64,000 nt of DNA from Tardiphaga sp. 709 (GCF_032401055.1 NZ_CP135529.1:4648501-4712500); one strand, 5' to 3'; shown: positions 28,725 through 38,164, counted from the stretch's first letter. A program made the numbers and translations. Notes: generated from the letters alone by a model not told the origin.

Positions 28725-29975
28725 TCAGTGCAGGTTCGGTTGGGCGCCCTGGCCCTTTTCATCGACGATATGGCCTGAGCGAAAGCGATCCAGCAGCAGG
28801 CGATTGGCGGCAGGATGCGGTTCGTCCTTCGCCAGCAGATGCGCGAAGACGAAGCCCGAGCCCGGCGTCGCCTTGAAGCCGCCATAGCACCAGCCGGCAT
28901 TGAGATAGAGCCCGTCGATATGGGTGCGGTCGATGATCGGCGAGCCGTCCATCGACATGTCGACGAGACCGCCCCAGTTGCGCAGCATCCGCGCACGGCC
29001 GATCGCCGGCATCAAGGCCATGCCGCCTTCGCAGACATCCTCGACGACAGGCAGGTTGCCGCGCTGGGCATAGGAGTTGTAGCCGTCGATATCGCCGCCG
29101 AACACGAGCCCGCCCTTGTCGGACTGGCTGATGTAAAAGTGCCCGGCGCCGAAGGTGATGACGCCGGGGATGATCGGCTTCAGCCCTTCGGAGACGAAGG
29201 CCTGCAACACATGGCTCTCGATCGGCAGTCGCATCCCCGCCAGTGCCGCGACGCGCGACGACGAGCCGGCGACGGCAAGGCCGATCTTCTTCGCTCTGAT
29301 CGCGCCGCGCGAAGTTTGCACGCCCACCGCGCGGCCATCGACGATATCGATCCCTGTCACTTCGCAATTCTGGATCACATCGACGCCGCGATCGCTGGCG
29401 CCGCGAGCGTAGCCCCAGGCGACAGCGTCGTGGCGCACGGTGCCGCCGCGCTTCTGCAGCAGTCCGCCCTGGATCGGAAACCGCGCGGCGTCGAAATTCA
29501 GAAACGGGTAGAGTTTCCGCACACCTTCTTTGTCCAGCAATTCGGAGTCCGCACCATTCAGCCGCATCATGTTGCCGCGCCGGGCATAGGCGTCGCGCTG
29601 GCCGTCGGAATGATACAGGTTCAGCACGCCGCGCTGGCTGACCATGGCATTGTAGTTGAAGTCCTGCTCGAGGCCTTCCCACAGTTTCAGCGATAGCTCA
29701 TAGAGCGAGATGTTTTCCGACAGCAGATAGTTGGAACGGATGATCGTGGTGTTGCGGCCGATATTGCCTGACCCGATCCAACTCTTTTCCAGCACGGCAA
29801 TGTTCTTGAGGCCGTATTCCTTGGCGAGATAATAGGCCGTCGCCAGCCCATGGCCGCCGCCGCCGACGATGACGATGTCATATTCGGCCTTCGGCGCAGC
29901 ATCGCGCCATTGCGGCGTCCAGCCTTTATGGCCGGTGAGGGTCTGCTTGAGCAGGGACGTCAGCGAATAGCGCAT
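28725..29975 (-). CDS. soxB: Sarcosine oxidase beta subunit
   Basis: A 416-residue DAO-family flavoprotein with the dinucleotide-binding motif IVGGGGHGLATAYYLAKEYG near residue 36 and the SoxB segment GSGNIGRNTTIIRSNYL near residue 68. A C-terminal flavin-closing motif (LNAGWCYGGFKATPGSG) is present near residue 370. It is the first gene of soxBDAG, which degrades sarcosine and feeds one-carbon units to folate. No glyA or purU lies beside it in this window. Confidence 0.95.
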   Translation of the reverse strand: MRYSLTSLLKQTLTGHKGWTPQWRDAAPKAEYDIVIVGGGGHGLATAYYLAKEYGLKNIAVLEKSWIGSGNIGRNTTIIRSNYLLSENISLYELSLKLWEGLEQDFNYNAMVSQRGVLNLYHSDGQRDAYARRGNMMRLNGADSELLDKEGVRKLYPFLNFDAARFPIQGGLLQKRGGTVRHDAVAWGYARGASDRGVDVIQNCEVTGIDIVDGRAVGVQTSRGAIRAKKIGLAVAGSSSRVAALAGMRLPIESHVLQAFVSEGLKPIIPGVITFGAGHFYISQSDKGGLVFGGDIDGYNSYAQRGNLPVVEDVCEGGMALMPAIGRARMLRNWGGLVDMSMDGSPIIDRTHIDGLYLNAGWCYGGFKATPGSGFVFAHLLAKDEPHPAANRLLLDRFRSGHIVDEKGQGAQPNLH

Positions 29976-30084
29976 GGAGAATCCGGGTGGCGATCAGGCC
30001 CGGAGTGTCGCGCATTTCGGGGATCGGTACCGGTCCATGGACGACATCCGCAAGCCCATTAGCGACATCGTGAGATGATGCCGT

Positions 30085-30210
30085 TTAGCGCGCCAGCCAG
30101 AAGCCGCCCACCACCAGGATCATGGCCAGCAGGCTGATGACCCCGAGCACGGCTGCAGTGATGGCCAGCAGGCCGTGGGAGTCGAGCCATCCGCGTAATG
30201 CCTTTTCCAT
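30085..30210 (-). CDS. Small single-span membrane protein
   Basis: A 41-residue frame with a short charged N-terminus (MEKALRGWLDSHG) and one strong hydrophobic helix (residues about 14-39). GGGAG precedes the start by about 13 bases, somewhat far. The composition looks like a real small membrane protein, but there is no family match by eye. It may be transcribed toward sox. Confidence 0.45.
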   Translation of the reverse strand: MEKALRGWLDSHGLLAITAAVLGVISLLAMILVVGGFWLAR

Positions 30211-30335
30211 GGTGCTGAAACTCTCCCGGTGATTTGAGTTTATCGTTGCAGGCTGGCACCGTATCAAACACTTCAGGCGCCGTCGTCTCGGACGGTTTCG
30301 CCATATTGAAGAATTGACATGCTTGAGGAAGTGAC

Positions 30336-31154
30336 ATGGACAATCTGAACACGCAGGGCATTTCAGTGCCGAAGCTCGGCCTCGGCACATTCAAGCTTAC
30401 GGGCGACGGCTGCGTCGCCGGCGTGGAAAGTGCCATCGGGCTCGGTTATCGGCACATCGACACCGCCGAGATGTATGGCAACGAGGCCGAAGTCGGTGCC
30501 GGCATCAAGGCCTCCGGCATCGCCCGCAAGGATCTCCATGTCACCACCAAGGTCTGGCACGAGAATCTCGCGCCGGATGCCATCAAGCGCGCCTTCGACA
30601 CCAGCCTGAAGAAGCTCGGTCTCGATGTCATCGATCTCTATCTGGTGCATTGGCCCTCGAAGGGCATGGATCTGCCGGCGATCTTCGAGACGCTGCTGAA
30701 GCTGAAGGACGAGGGCCGCGTCCGCGCCATCGGCGTCGCGAATTTTCCGGTCAAGCTGATGAAGCAGGCGGTGGAAGAGATCGGCGCGCCGGTTGCCTGC
30801 AACCAGGTCGAATATCATGCGCTGCTCGACCAGACGAAGCTGTTGACCTATCTGCGGTCCAAGTCGATCCCGCTGGTGGCCTATTGCCCGCTCGGTCAGG
30901 GCCGGCTGGCCGACAATGACGCGATGAAGACCATCGCCGCCAAACACGGCGTGTCGGCGGCGCAGGTCGCATTGAAATGGTTGCTCGATCAGGACGGCGT
31001 CGCCGCGATCCCAAAGGCATCCCGCAAGGAGAGCCAGCAGGCCAATCTCGACGCGCTGAAGGTGACGCTGGACGACGACGACCGCAAGGCGATCGCGGCA
31101 TTGCCGAAGACGCAGCGACTGGTGAATCCGGGTTTCGCGCCGGATTGGGATTGA
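30336..31154 (+). CDS. Aldo/keto reductase (2,5-diketo-D-gluconate reductase-like)
   Basis: A 272-residue NADPH-dependent reductase with a TIM-barrel fold. The catalytic tetrad is visible: D in RHIDTAEMYGNE (about residue 45, with the tyrosine at 49), K in VTTKVWHEN near 71 and H in LVHWP near 104. The C-terminal AIPKASRKE motif near residue 225 binds the NADPH phosphate. It resembles DkgB/YafB. A physiological substrate cannot be given; methylglyoxal and other small carbonyls are typical. Confidence 0.9.
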   Translation: MDNLNTQGISVPKLGLGTFKLTGDGCVAGVESAIGLGYRHIDTAEMYGNEAEVGAGIKASGIARKDLHVTTKVWHENLAPDAIKRAFDTSLKKLGLDVIDLYLVHWPSKGMDLPAIFETLLKLKDEGRVRAIGVANFPVKLMKQAVEEIGAPVACNQVEYHALLDQTKLLTYLRSKSIPLVAYCPLGQGRLADNDAMKTIAAKHGVSAAQVALKWLLDQDGVAAIPKASRKESQQANLDALKVTLDDDDRKAIAALPKTQRLVNPGFAPDWD

Positions 31155-31160
31155 TCTTGC

Positions 31161-31303
31161 TTCTCCCTCCCCCTTGCGGGGAGGGTGGCCGCGCGTAGCG
31201 CGGTCGGGTGGGGGTGCCACAAACTCCGGCCCGAGTGTGGGGCTACCCCCACCCCGGCCTATCGGCCGACCCTCCCCGCTGCGCTTCGCTTGGGGGAGGG
31301 AGG
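31161..31303. repeat. Intergenic CTCCCTCCCCC...GGGGAGGG-type repeat
   Basis: A variant of the window-wide intergenic repeat: two inverted units (TTCTCCCTCCCCCTTGCGGGGAG and CCTCCCCGCTGCGCTTCGC...GGGGGAGGG) with GGTCGGGTGGGGGTG tails. It lies between the convergent aldo/keto reductase and nikR genes. Confidence 0.75.
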
Positions 31304-31324
31304 CCATCGGCCGCAGCGCTTGAA

Positions 31325-31765
31325 CTAACCGTGGCTGTGCTCCTTCTTCTTCCCCTCCACCTTCTTCCCCGTCGGCATCATCACCACGCGGCCATATTTC
31401 ACGCCGCGCTCCGCAATGATGTGATCGGCAAAGTGTTGTACTTCGCTGCCGGAGCCGCGCAGCGCGGTCACTTCCATGCAGTTGTCGCCGTCGAGATGCA
31501 CATGCAGCGTCGCCAGCGAGAGGTCGTGGTGATGGTGATAGGTGTCGACCAGACGGCGTGACAGATCGCGCTGGGCGTGGTCATAGACATAGACCAGGGC
31601 GGCCACGCATTCGCCGGCCTTGCCCTTTTCCTGTGCGGCCTGCTGCATGCCGGCACGGGCGAAATCGCGGATCGCTTCGGAGCGGTTCTGATAGCCGTGT
31701 TCGGCGATCATCGCATCCAGCTCTTCCATCAGGTCGTCATCGAGCGTGATCGTAATGCGCTGCAT
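31325..31765 (-). CDS. nikR: Nickel-responsive transcriptional regulator NikR
   Basis: A 146-residue ribbon-helix-helix/ACT repressor. The N-terminal RHH domain reads MQRITITLDDDLMEELDAMI with NRSEAIRDFAR. The high-affinity nickel ligands are in place: a histidine in the HHHH run (77-80), H88 and H90 in LHVHLDG and C96, one residue off E. coli H76/H87/H89/C95. The C-terminus has a basic, histidine-bearing tail. ATG 31765 has AGAGGA upstream; the open frame to 31777 begins with TTG and is less likely. A NikR operator lies 16 bases upstream, so it probably autoregulates and controls the divergent TonB receptor. Confidence 0.94.
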   Translation of the reverse strand: MQRITITLDDDLMEELDAMIAEHGYQNRSEAIRDFARAGMQQAAQEKGKAGECVAALVYVYDHAQRDLSRRLVDTYHHHHDLSLATLHVHLDGDNCMEVTALRGSGSEVQHFADHIIAERGVKYGRVVMMPTGKKVEGKKKEHSHG

Positions 31766-31780
31766 CGGTCCTCTCAAATA

Positions 31781-31808
31781 GTATGACGAATCTTTGACTT
31801 TGTCATAC
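31781..31808. promoter_or_regulatory. NikR operator, GTATGA-N16-TCATAC
   Basis: A perfect dyad: GTATGAC at 31781-31787 and GTCATAC at 31802-31808, separated so that the core is GTATGA-N16-TCATAC, the same as the known E. coli nik operator. It lies between nikR and the TonB-dependent receptor gene and should repress the receptor, and perhaps nikR, when nickel is plentiful. Confidence 0.9.
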
Positions 31809-31861
31809 TCGGCATGTCAGTGTGTTCCCGTTGAACCCAGCATAGCCCGGCCGCCTGACCG

Positions 31862-34153
31862 ATGCATCGCTCTCTCTTTCCATCGGCCGGACTGTCGCTG
31901 GTCTCATTGCTTACAGCCGTCACGCCGTCTCCTGCGCAACCGGCAACCGTGCTGTCGCCGGTTGAAGTCGAGGCGCCGCCGCGGCATGCGGCGAAGCCGC
32001 GCGTACCGCGCAGCGGGAATGAGGCAGGCCGCCCGGCGGCACGCCATGTTGCCGCACCGACGTTGGGGGCCGGCGGCATGAGTGTCACCCCCGGTGCGGC
32101 ACAGGCGCTGCCCGCCTCTGCCAGTGAAAGGACGATCAGCGGCACCGAGGTCAATGCACGTCCTCTGTCGCGCCCGGCCGAGGCGCTCGAAGTGGCGCCC
32201 GGCCTGATCGTCACCCAGCATTCCGGAGACGGCAAAGCCAACCAGTACTTCCTGCGCGGCGTAAATCTCGATCACGGCACCGATCTCGCCATCTCCATCG
32301 ACGGCATGCCGGTGAACATGCGCACCCATGGTCACGGCCAGGGCTATGCCGATACCAACTTCCTCATCCCCGAACTGATCAGTTCGGTGAATGTCCGCAA
32401 GGGACCGTATTTCGCCGACGAAGGCGACTTCTCGTCCGTGGGTGCGATCCATGTCAGCCTGATCGACAGTGTCGCGCGCACCATGGCGTCGATCACATCA
32501 GGCAGCTTCGGCTACAACCGCGCCTTCGGCGTCACGTCGGGCGAGGTCGGCGAAGGCACGCTGCTGGTGGCCGCCGAGGCCAATCTCTATAACGGCCCGT
32601 GGGACAATCCCGACAAGCTTCAGAAGCTCAACGGCGTGATCCGTTACAGCCAGGGCACCGCTGACAACGGCTTCTCGCTCACCGGCATGGCCTATGGCAA
32701 CAAGTGGAATTCGACCGATCAGGTGCCGCTGCGGGCGATCACTTCTGGCGAGATCGGCCGCTACGGCGCGCTCGATCCGAGCGATGGTGGCAATTCGGAG
32801 CGTTTTTCGCTGTCCGGCCGCCTCCGGCAAACCGATCTCGACAGCGCAACCAAACTCGATTTCTACGTCACCAAGAGCAAGCTCAATCTTTGGAACAACT
32901 TCACGTTCTTCCTCAGCGATCCCGTCAATGGCGATCAGTTTCACCAATATGACGACCGCGTGCTCGGCGGCATCAATGCCTCGCATACATTCAAGTACAA
33001 TATCGCGGGCTTCCGCAACGAAACCGAAGTCGGCATCCAGAGCCGCTACGACGATATCAATGTCAGCCTCGGCAACACCATCAAGCGGCAATATCTCTCG
33101 ACCACGCGCAACGACGGCGTGAAGGAAGGCAGCGTCGGCGTGTTCGTCCAGAACACGACGTTCTGGACCGACTGGTTGCGCACCAATATCGGCTGGCGCG
33201 GCGACTATTACGACACCACGGTCAATTCGTTCTTCAATCCCGCCAATTCCGGCAGTGCCACGGCGACCATCGGGAGCCCCAAGGCCGGTCTGGTGATTGG
33301 TCCCTTTGCGAAGACCGAGCTGTTCCTGAATGCCGGCGAGGGCTTTCACAGCAACGATGCGCGCGGTGTGACCATCAAGGAATCGCCGTCTGATGGTTCG
33401 CCGGTCGATAGCTCGCCCTTCCTGGTCAAGACAAAGGGCGCCGAAGTCGGGCTGCGTACCAAACTCATTCCAGGGCTGACCAGTTCGATCGCGCTCTTCA
33501 TGCTGGATTCCGCCTCCGAAATCCTGTTCGTCGGCGATGCTGGTGACACTGAAGCCAGTCGTCCCAGCCGCCGCGTCGGCTTCGAATGGACCAACGACTA
33601 CAAGCCCACGTCATGGCTGAGTCTTGAAGCCGACCTCGCAATGACGCGCGCGCGCTTCCGCGGCAGCAATGCCGACCAGGCGGCGGCCTATGCGGAGTTC
33701 GACGGCTATCCGGCCTCGCAGATCGGCAACGCGCCCGGCAATTTCATTCCCGGCGCCCCCAACATGATCGCCTCGGCTGGCATAAGGCTGGGCGAAGCGA
33801 CCGGTTGGTTCGGCGCCTTGCGCTATCGTTATTTCGGCCCGCGTCCGCTGACTGAAGACGCGGCCTTCATCTCGCCAGCCACGGGCCTGCTCAACGGGCA
33901 GGTTGGTTACCGCTTCGACAATGGCTGGCGCATCCAGCTCGATGCCTTCAACATCCTCGACAGCAAGTCCGACCAGATCACCTATGCCTATGGCTCGCTG
34001 CTGAAAACGGACTCGCTGTTCGCCGCGTGTTTCCCGGCGGGTGGCGGGGCGCCGACGGCGCCTGCTGCCGTGTGCCAGACCGGCATCATGGACCGCGTGC
34101 TGCATCCGGTCGAGCCGCTGGCACTGCGGCTGACGGTGGCCGGCCGGTTCTGA
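31862..34153 (+). CDS. TonB-dependent outer-membrane receptor, NikR-controlled
   Basis: A 763-residue receptor: signal peptide (about 1-25), a TonB-box-like SPVEVEAPP at 32-40, an unusually long proline/arginine/histidine-rich spacer to about residue 90, then the plug (RPAEALEVAPGLIVTQHSGDGKANQYFLRGVNLDHGTD near 101-138) and a 22-strand barrel ending in the usual aromatic ARF-type C-terminus (TVAGRF). It imports a ligand across the outer membrane with TonB energy. The operator upstream suggests nickel or a nickel chelate; cobalt is possible. No nikABCDE or TonB genes lie here. Confidence 0.9.
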   Translation: MHRSLFPSAGLSLVSLLTAVTPSPAQPATVLSPVEVEAPPRHAAKPRVPRSGNEAGRPAARHVAAPTLGAGGMSVTPGAAQALPASASERTISGTEVNARPLSRPAEALEVAPGLIVTQHSGDGKANQYFLRGVNLDHGTDLAISIDGMPVNMRTHGHGQGYADTNFLIPELISSVNVRKGPYFADEGDFSSVGAIHVSLIDSVARTMASITSGSFGYNRAFGVTSGEVGEGTLLVAAEANLYNGPWDNPDKLQKLNGVIRYSQGTADNGFSLTGMAYGNKWNSTDQVPLRAITSGEIGRYGALDPSDGGNSERFSLSGRLRQTDLDSATKLDFYVTKSKLNLWNNFTFFLSDPVNGDQFHQYDDRVLGGINASHTFKYNIAGFRNETEVGIQSRYDDINVSLGNTIKRQYLSTTRNDGVKEGSVGVFVQNTTFWTDWLRTNIGWRGDYYDTTVNSFFNPANSGSATATIGSPKAGLVIGPFAKTELFLNAGEGFHSNDARGVTIKESPSDGSPVDSSPFLVKTKGAEVGLRTKLIPGLTSSIALFMLDSASEILFVGDAGDTEASRPSRRVGFEWTNDYKPTSWLSLEADLAMTRARFRGSNADQAAAYAEFDGYPASQIGNAPGNFIPGAPNMIASAGIRLGEATGWFGALRYRYFGPRPLTEDAAFISPATGLLNGQVGYRFDNGWRIQLDAFNILDSKSDQITYAYGSLLKTDSLFAACFPAGGGAPTAPAAVCQTGIMDRVLHPVEPLALRLTVAGRF

Positions 34154-34245
34154 TCTCGCGGTTCTGACTTTGCCGCAGCGCAGCTTGCCTATTCCGGAAG
34201 GCGGTAGCATCATCCCTCCCAATGAAAAGAGGCAGGGAGGTGTTG

Positions 34246-35397
34246 ATGCTCGCACGGGTTCGTTCCGTTTCGCGCCGTTGGCCATTCACGCGTGCCAGCG
34301 CCGGTTTGAAGGCGCTGCTGGCGATCGTCTCGCTCCCGTTAGCAACAGGGCTCATCATGTCATCGGCCAGTGCCGCCACCTATGTCTATGTCGGCAATGC
34401 CGACAGCCAGAACATCAGCATTCTCGAACTGAAGGCGAATGGAAATCTCGCTGCGATCGATACCGTGGCGGTGCCGGGGCCGGCAAAGCCCGGCGGCTCG
34501 CTGCCGCTGGCCATCAGTCCTGAGAAGCACCGGCTCTATGCCGGTTTGCGCAACGAGCCCTACACGGCGGTGACCTTCGATATCGATGCCAAAACTGGAA
34601 AACTGAAACTTGTCGGCCCCGGGCCGCTGGCCGATTCCATGGCCTATATCGCCGTCGATCGCACCGGGCGCTTCCTGCTCAGCGCGTCCTATGGCGGCAA
34701 CAAGGTGACGGTGAACGCCATCGGGCCGAATGGCGTGATCGCGCCGGCACAGCAGGTCGTCGCCACCGAACCGAATGCGCATTGCATCATCGTCGATCCC
34801 ACCAATCGCTATGTGCTGCATACGAGCCTCGGCGGCGATGTCATCTATCAGCAGAAATTCGATGCCAAGGCCGGAAAGCTGACGCCGAACGATCCGCCGA
34901 CCGTGAGCGTGAAGGCGAAAGGTGGCCCGCGCCATCTGGTGTTTTCGCCTGACAAGAAGTTCGTCTATCTGCTCAACGAACTCGACGCGGCGATCTATGT
35001 ATTTCCGTGGGACGCCGCGACTGGCACGCTGAAGAAAGAGACGCAGGTCGCCTCCGCGCTGCCCAAGGGCTTCGAGGGCAAGCCCTGGGCGGCGGATATC
35101 CATCTGACGCCGGACGGCAAGTTTCTCTATGCGTCGGAACGCACCAGCAACACGATCGCGGCGTTTCGTGTCGATCCCAAAACCGGCGCGCTGACATCGC
35201 TTGGCTCCACGGCCACGGAAAAGCAGCCGCGCGGATTCAGCATCGATCCGTCCGGCCGCTATCTGCTGGCGGTCGGGCAGCTATCGAACAGCATGACGGC
35301 CTATTCCATCGACAAGGCGACAGGCGCGCTGACCAAGCTGAACGAAACGGCCGTGGGCAAGAATCCGAACTGGGTCGAGATCGTGAATCTTCCGTAA
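34246..35397 (+). CDS. Secreted lactonase-family beta-propeller (Pgl type)
   Basis: A 383-residue seven-bladed beta-propeller related to 6-phosphogluconolactonase YbhE. The signal peptide ends near residue 44 (ASAATYVYV), so unlike cytoplasmic Pgl it is exported. Motifs include YVYVGNADSQNISI, GPRHLVFSPDKKFVYLLNELDAAI and GRYLLAVGQLSNSM. ATG 34246 is favoured by GGGAGG just upstream over 34222. Function is not certain: exported homologues may act on sugar lactones or simply bind. Confidence 0.8.
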   Translation: MLARVRSVSRRWPFTRASAGLKALLAIVSLPLATGLIMSSASAATYVYVGNADSQNISILELKANGNLAAIDTVAVPGPAKPGGSLPLAISPEKHRLYAGLRNEPYTAVTFDIDAKTGKLKLVGPGPLADSMAYIAVDRTGRFLLSASYGGNKVTVNAIGPNGVIAPAQQVVATEPNAHCIIVDPTNRYVLHTSLGGDVIYQQKFDAKAGKLTPNDPPTVSVKAKGGPRHLVFSPDKKFVYLLNELDAAIYVFPWDAATGTLKKETQVASALPKGFEGKPWAADIHLTPDGKFLYASERTSNTIAAFRVDPKTGALTSLGSTATEKQPRGFSIDPSGRYLLAVGQLSNSMTAYSIDKATGALTKLNETAVGKNPNWVEIVNLP

Positions 35398-35433
35398 CGG
35401 AAGATGCCTCTTACAGGCATCGACGCGCCGGCT

Positions 35434-35627
35434 TCTCGCTCCCTCGCCCCGCACTGCGCGGGGAGAGGGCTGGGGTGAGGGGCGAGGCACGGCCTCACGT
35501 TTCTGTTGCTATCGGTGAGTCGGAGATCGCACGACCCGATAGCTCAAGATTGTAGTTGCTGTCGCGATCGGCCCCTCACCCGGCGCTACGCGCCGACCTC
35601 TCCCCGCGCAGAGCGGGGAGAGGTTAA
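35434..35627. repeat. Intergenic GGGGAGAGG-type repeat, inverted pair
   Basis: Two inverted units (CTCGCCCCGCACTGCGCGGGGAGAGGG and ACCTCTCCCCGCGCAGAGCGGGGAGAGG) with inward GGGTGAGGGGC-like tails, filling the gap between convergent lactonase and MBL-fold genes. Confidence 0.85.
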
Positions 35628-36559
35628 GTGGCCATCCGGTAGCTGCCACCAATGACCGGATCGCCGTCCGTCAGCACCATGCCGCGAGCGACGAGGTCTT
35701 CCAGATGCGCCAGCACCGAATAGCCGGCGGCCCCCGTCAGGCGCGGATCGAGCCCGATATAGATCGCGCGCACGATGGTCGGGATATCCGCTTCGCCCTT
35801 GCCGAGACGATGAAGGATCGAGGCCTCGCGGGCGCGGCGGTGGCGAATGAGAAAGCGCACATAGCGCTGTGCGTCGGGAATGTCAGGGCCGTGGCCGGAG
35901 AAATACAGATCCTCGTCGCGCGCGGCGAGTTTGTCGAGCGAGGCCATGTAGTCGATCATCGATCCATCGGGCGGCGCCACGATGGAGGTCGACCAGCCCA
36001 TCACATGATCGGCGACAAAGAGATATTTTTTCTCGCGCCAGGCGAAGGCCATGTGGTTGGCGGTATGGCCCGGCGTCGCCACGCCTTCCAGCGCCCAGCC
36101 GTCGCCCTCGATCACGTCACCATCGGCGACCAGCACGTCCGGCCTGAAGTCGCGGTCGGCGCCGGACTCCGGCGAATGTTTCTCGCTTTCGAAGCGCGGC
36201 CGCGAGGCGCGGTGCGGGCCTTCAGCATAGACGGTAGCGCCGGTGGCGGCCTTGAGCGCGGCAGTGTTCGGCGAATGGTCGCTATGGGTGTGGGTGACGA
36301 AAATATGCGTCACGGTCTCGCCCTTCACCGCATCGAGCAGCGCCTGCAGATGCGCATCATTGGCCGGGCCGGGATCGATGATCGCGACCTTGCCGGTGCC
36401 GACGATATAGCTGTTGGTGCCGGTGAAGGTGAAAGGCGAGGGGTTGTTGCAGAGAACCCGGCGCACGTTTGGGCGGACCTGATCGACGACGCCGGGCTTC
36501 AGCGGATATTCGCGATCGAACGGGACGTCGTCGTTGGCGCCGTTATCCTTGTCGCTCAT
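35624..36559 (-). CDS. Metallo-beta-lactamase-fold hydrolase
   Basis: A 311-residue protein with the zinc motif VTHTHSDHSPN near residue 91 and a downstream histidine (GHTANH near 165) and aspartate (VADHVMGW) of the binuclear site. A C-terminal winged-helix-like part (from about 215) resembles the LACTB2 class, whose members act as endoribonucleases or thioesterases. No distinguishing neighbour is present. Confidence 0.85.
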   Translation of the reverse strand: MSDKDNGANDDVPFDREYPLKPGVVDQVRPNVRRVLCNNPSPFTFTGTNSYIVGTGKVAIIDPGPANDAHLQALLDAVKGETVTHIFVTHTHSDHSPNTAALKAATGATVYAEGPHRASRPRFESEKHSPESGADRDFRPDVLVADGDVIEGDGWALEGVATPGHTANHMAFAWREKKYLFVADHVMGWSTSIVAPPDGSMIDYMASLDKLAARDEDLYFSGHGPDIPDAQRYVRFLIRHRRAREASILHRLGKGEADIPTIVRAIYIGLDPRLTGAAGYSVLAHLEDLVARGMVLTDGDPVIGGSYRMAT

Positions 36560-36663
36560 GGTCGGTCCTTCCCAGCATGGTCCTTTTGTTGCTCCAACTG
36601 ACTAGCAACATGGCGGGGGAAATCAAACAGCGGTAACTCGCGCCAGCCATGCGCCCACACACT

Positions 36664-36792
36664 CGTCATTCCGGGGCGGGGCCGGCGCCGTAGGCGACGG
36701 GACCGAGCCCGGAATCTCGCCATGTTCAGCGCAGAACACATCGAGATTCCGGGTTCACGTCCGGCAAGGGCCGGCCGCGCCCCGGAATGACG
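36664..36792. repeat. CGTCATTCCGGGGC-type intergenic inverted repeat
   Basis: A second repeat family: CGTCATTCCGGGGCGGGGCC at the left end matches inverted ...GCCCCGGAATGACG at the right end, with inner arms CCCGGAATCTCG and CGAGATTCCGGG. The whole unit can fold into a long hairpin. It lies between an MBL-fold gene and the flavoprotein gene. Confidence 0.8.
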
Positions 36793-36800
36793 ACTGTGTG

Positions 36801-37700
36801 TTACCCGTGGCCCGTCCCGAACATCAGCGACCGATGCGCGCCGACCCCGGCCATTGCGCCATCGCCCACCGCAAGCGCCACGGAGCCCGTCGCGCGCGCC
36901 ACGTCACCGCAGGCGAACACGCCGGAGACGGTGGTTTCCTTGAACATGTCGGTCTGCAGGAACGGTCCCATTGGTCCGTCTTCCATGGCACAGCCCAGCT
37001 GTGCGCCGAGTGGCGACGCCGGACTGGTGCGCGTCAGCGTGAACATGCCATCGAGCGGAATGACGCGGCCATCCGTGAGTTCGACCTCGATGGATGCGCC
37101 TGACAGTTGCCTGATCGGTTCACGCTCGATGGTGACGCCGCGCTGCATCAGTTGCATGAGCTGGTCCGCGTCCGGCGTGAACGCGCCGTTGAGGAACAGC
37201 GTCGTCGATCCCCAGTCCGGCAGCATCAAGGCGTGATGCATCGACATCTCCGATGAGGCCAGCACGCCGATGCGGCCCTGGTCGAGTTCATAGCCATGGC
37301 AATACGGGCAGTGAAACACATGCTTGCCCCAGCGCTCGGCAAGACCGGGGACATCCGGCAGTGTATCGACCACGCCGGCGGCGAGGACGATGCGCCTGGC
37401 TTGATAGCGCGCGCCGCTCTCGGCGCTGACGATGAAGTCGTTCACGACGCCCGAGCCACCTGCGGCCGTCGCATCGACCCATTCGACAGTGGGATAGGCC
37501 ATCACCTGCGCGCGGGCGTCCGCGGCAATCGCGCCCGGGGCACGGCCATCTTGACCGAGAAAGCCATGGGAGTGTTCAGCGAAGCGATTACGGCGCTGGC
37601 CGGAATCCATCACCAGGACCTTGCGGCGCGCACGCGCCAATTGCAGCGCTGCAGAGAGGCCGGCATAGCTACCGCCGACAACGATGGCATCGAAACTCAT
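36801..37700 (-). CDS. Thioredoxin reductase-like FAD/NAD(P) oxidoreductase
   Basis: A 299-residue pyridine-nucleotide:disulfide oxidoreductase. FAD is bound by VGGSYAGLSAALQLARA near residue 8. The redox pair CPYC lies near residue 143 in HCPYCHGYELD, and FACGDVARATGSVALAVGDG near 270 closes the flavin site. The family includes thioredoxin and bacillithiol-type reductases; no thioredoxin gene is nearby. It overlaps the Rrf2 gene stop by four bases, suggesting a redox-controlled operon. Confidence 0.87.
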   Translation of the reverse strand: MSFDAIVVGGSYAGLSAALQLARARRKVLVMDSGQRRNRFAEHSHGFLGQDGRAPGAIAADARAQVMAYPTVEWVDATAAGGSGVVNDFIVSAESGARYQARRIVLAAGVVDTLPDVPGLAERWGKHVFHCPYCHGYELDQGRIGVLASSEMSMHHALMLPDWGSTTLFLNGAFTPDADQLMQLMQRGVTIEREPIRQLSGASIEVELTDGRVIPLDGMFTLTRTSPASPLGAQLGCAMEDGPMGPFLQTDMFKETTVSGVFACGDVARATGSVALAVGDGAMAGVGAHRSLMFGTGHG

Positions 37701-38164
37701 TTTGTCTTCCTTGAACTCTTGCTCTGAATTTTGCTGCGATGATCCTCCGCCCGCGCGTGAAAATCCGCGGCGAGCTGCGCCAGCGTGACATCCGCAAGGC
37801 GGCCGATCAGAACTGCCTCCGCTTCCGCGAAGGCCGATGTGAGCGAGTGATTGACGGCCTGCTCGACGAGGCAGGTCGGGCTTTCAAGATGAATGCCCAT
37901 GGCCATCAGGCTGGGCTTGCCCAGCGCGTCATAGATGTCCTTCAGCGTCACCGTGGACAGATCGCGCGCGATCTCCCAGCCGCCGCCATGACCCTTTTCG
38001 GAACGCACAAGGCCTGCTTCGCGCAGCCCCGCCATGGTGCGGCGGACCACCACGGCATTGGTGGTCATGCACATGGCCAGTTCGGCTGAGGTCATTGGGC
38101 GGTTCTGCTCGGCCATGTGCAGCAGCGCATGCAGCGTGGCGGAGAGGCGGTTGTCTCGTCTCAT
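37697..38164 (-). CDS. Rrf2-family transcriptional regulator (YwnA-like)
   Basis: A 155-residue regulator with the Rrf2 winged helix: MTSAELAMCMTTNAVVVRRTMAGLREAGLV and GHGGGWEIARDLSTVTLKDIYDAL. The three-cysteine cluster of the Fe-S members (C-x5-C-x7-C) is missing, so it is unlike IscR/NsrR. One cysteine (SPTCLVEQAV, about residue 97) might sense redox. ATG 38164 is preferred to 38200. It precedes the flavoprotein gene, overlapping by four bases. Confidence 0.86.
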   Translation of the reverse strand: MRRDNRLSATLHALLHMAEQNRPMTSAELAMCMTTNAVVVRRTMAGLREAGLVRSEKGHGGGWEIARDLSTVTLKDIYDALGKPSLMAMGIHLESPTCLVEQAVNHSLTSAFAEAEAVLIGRLADVTLAQLAADFHARAEDHRSKIQSKSSRKTK

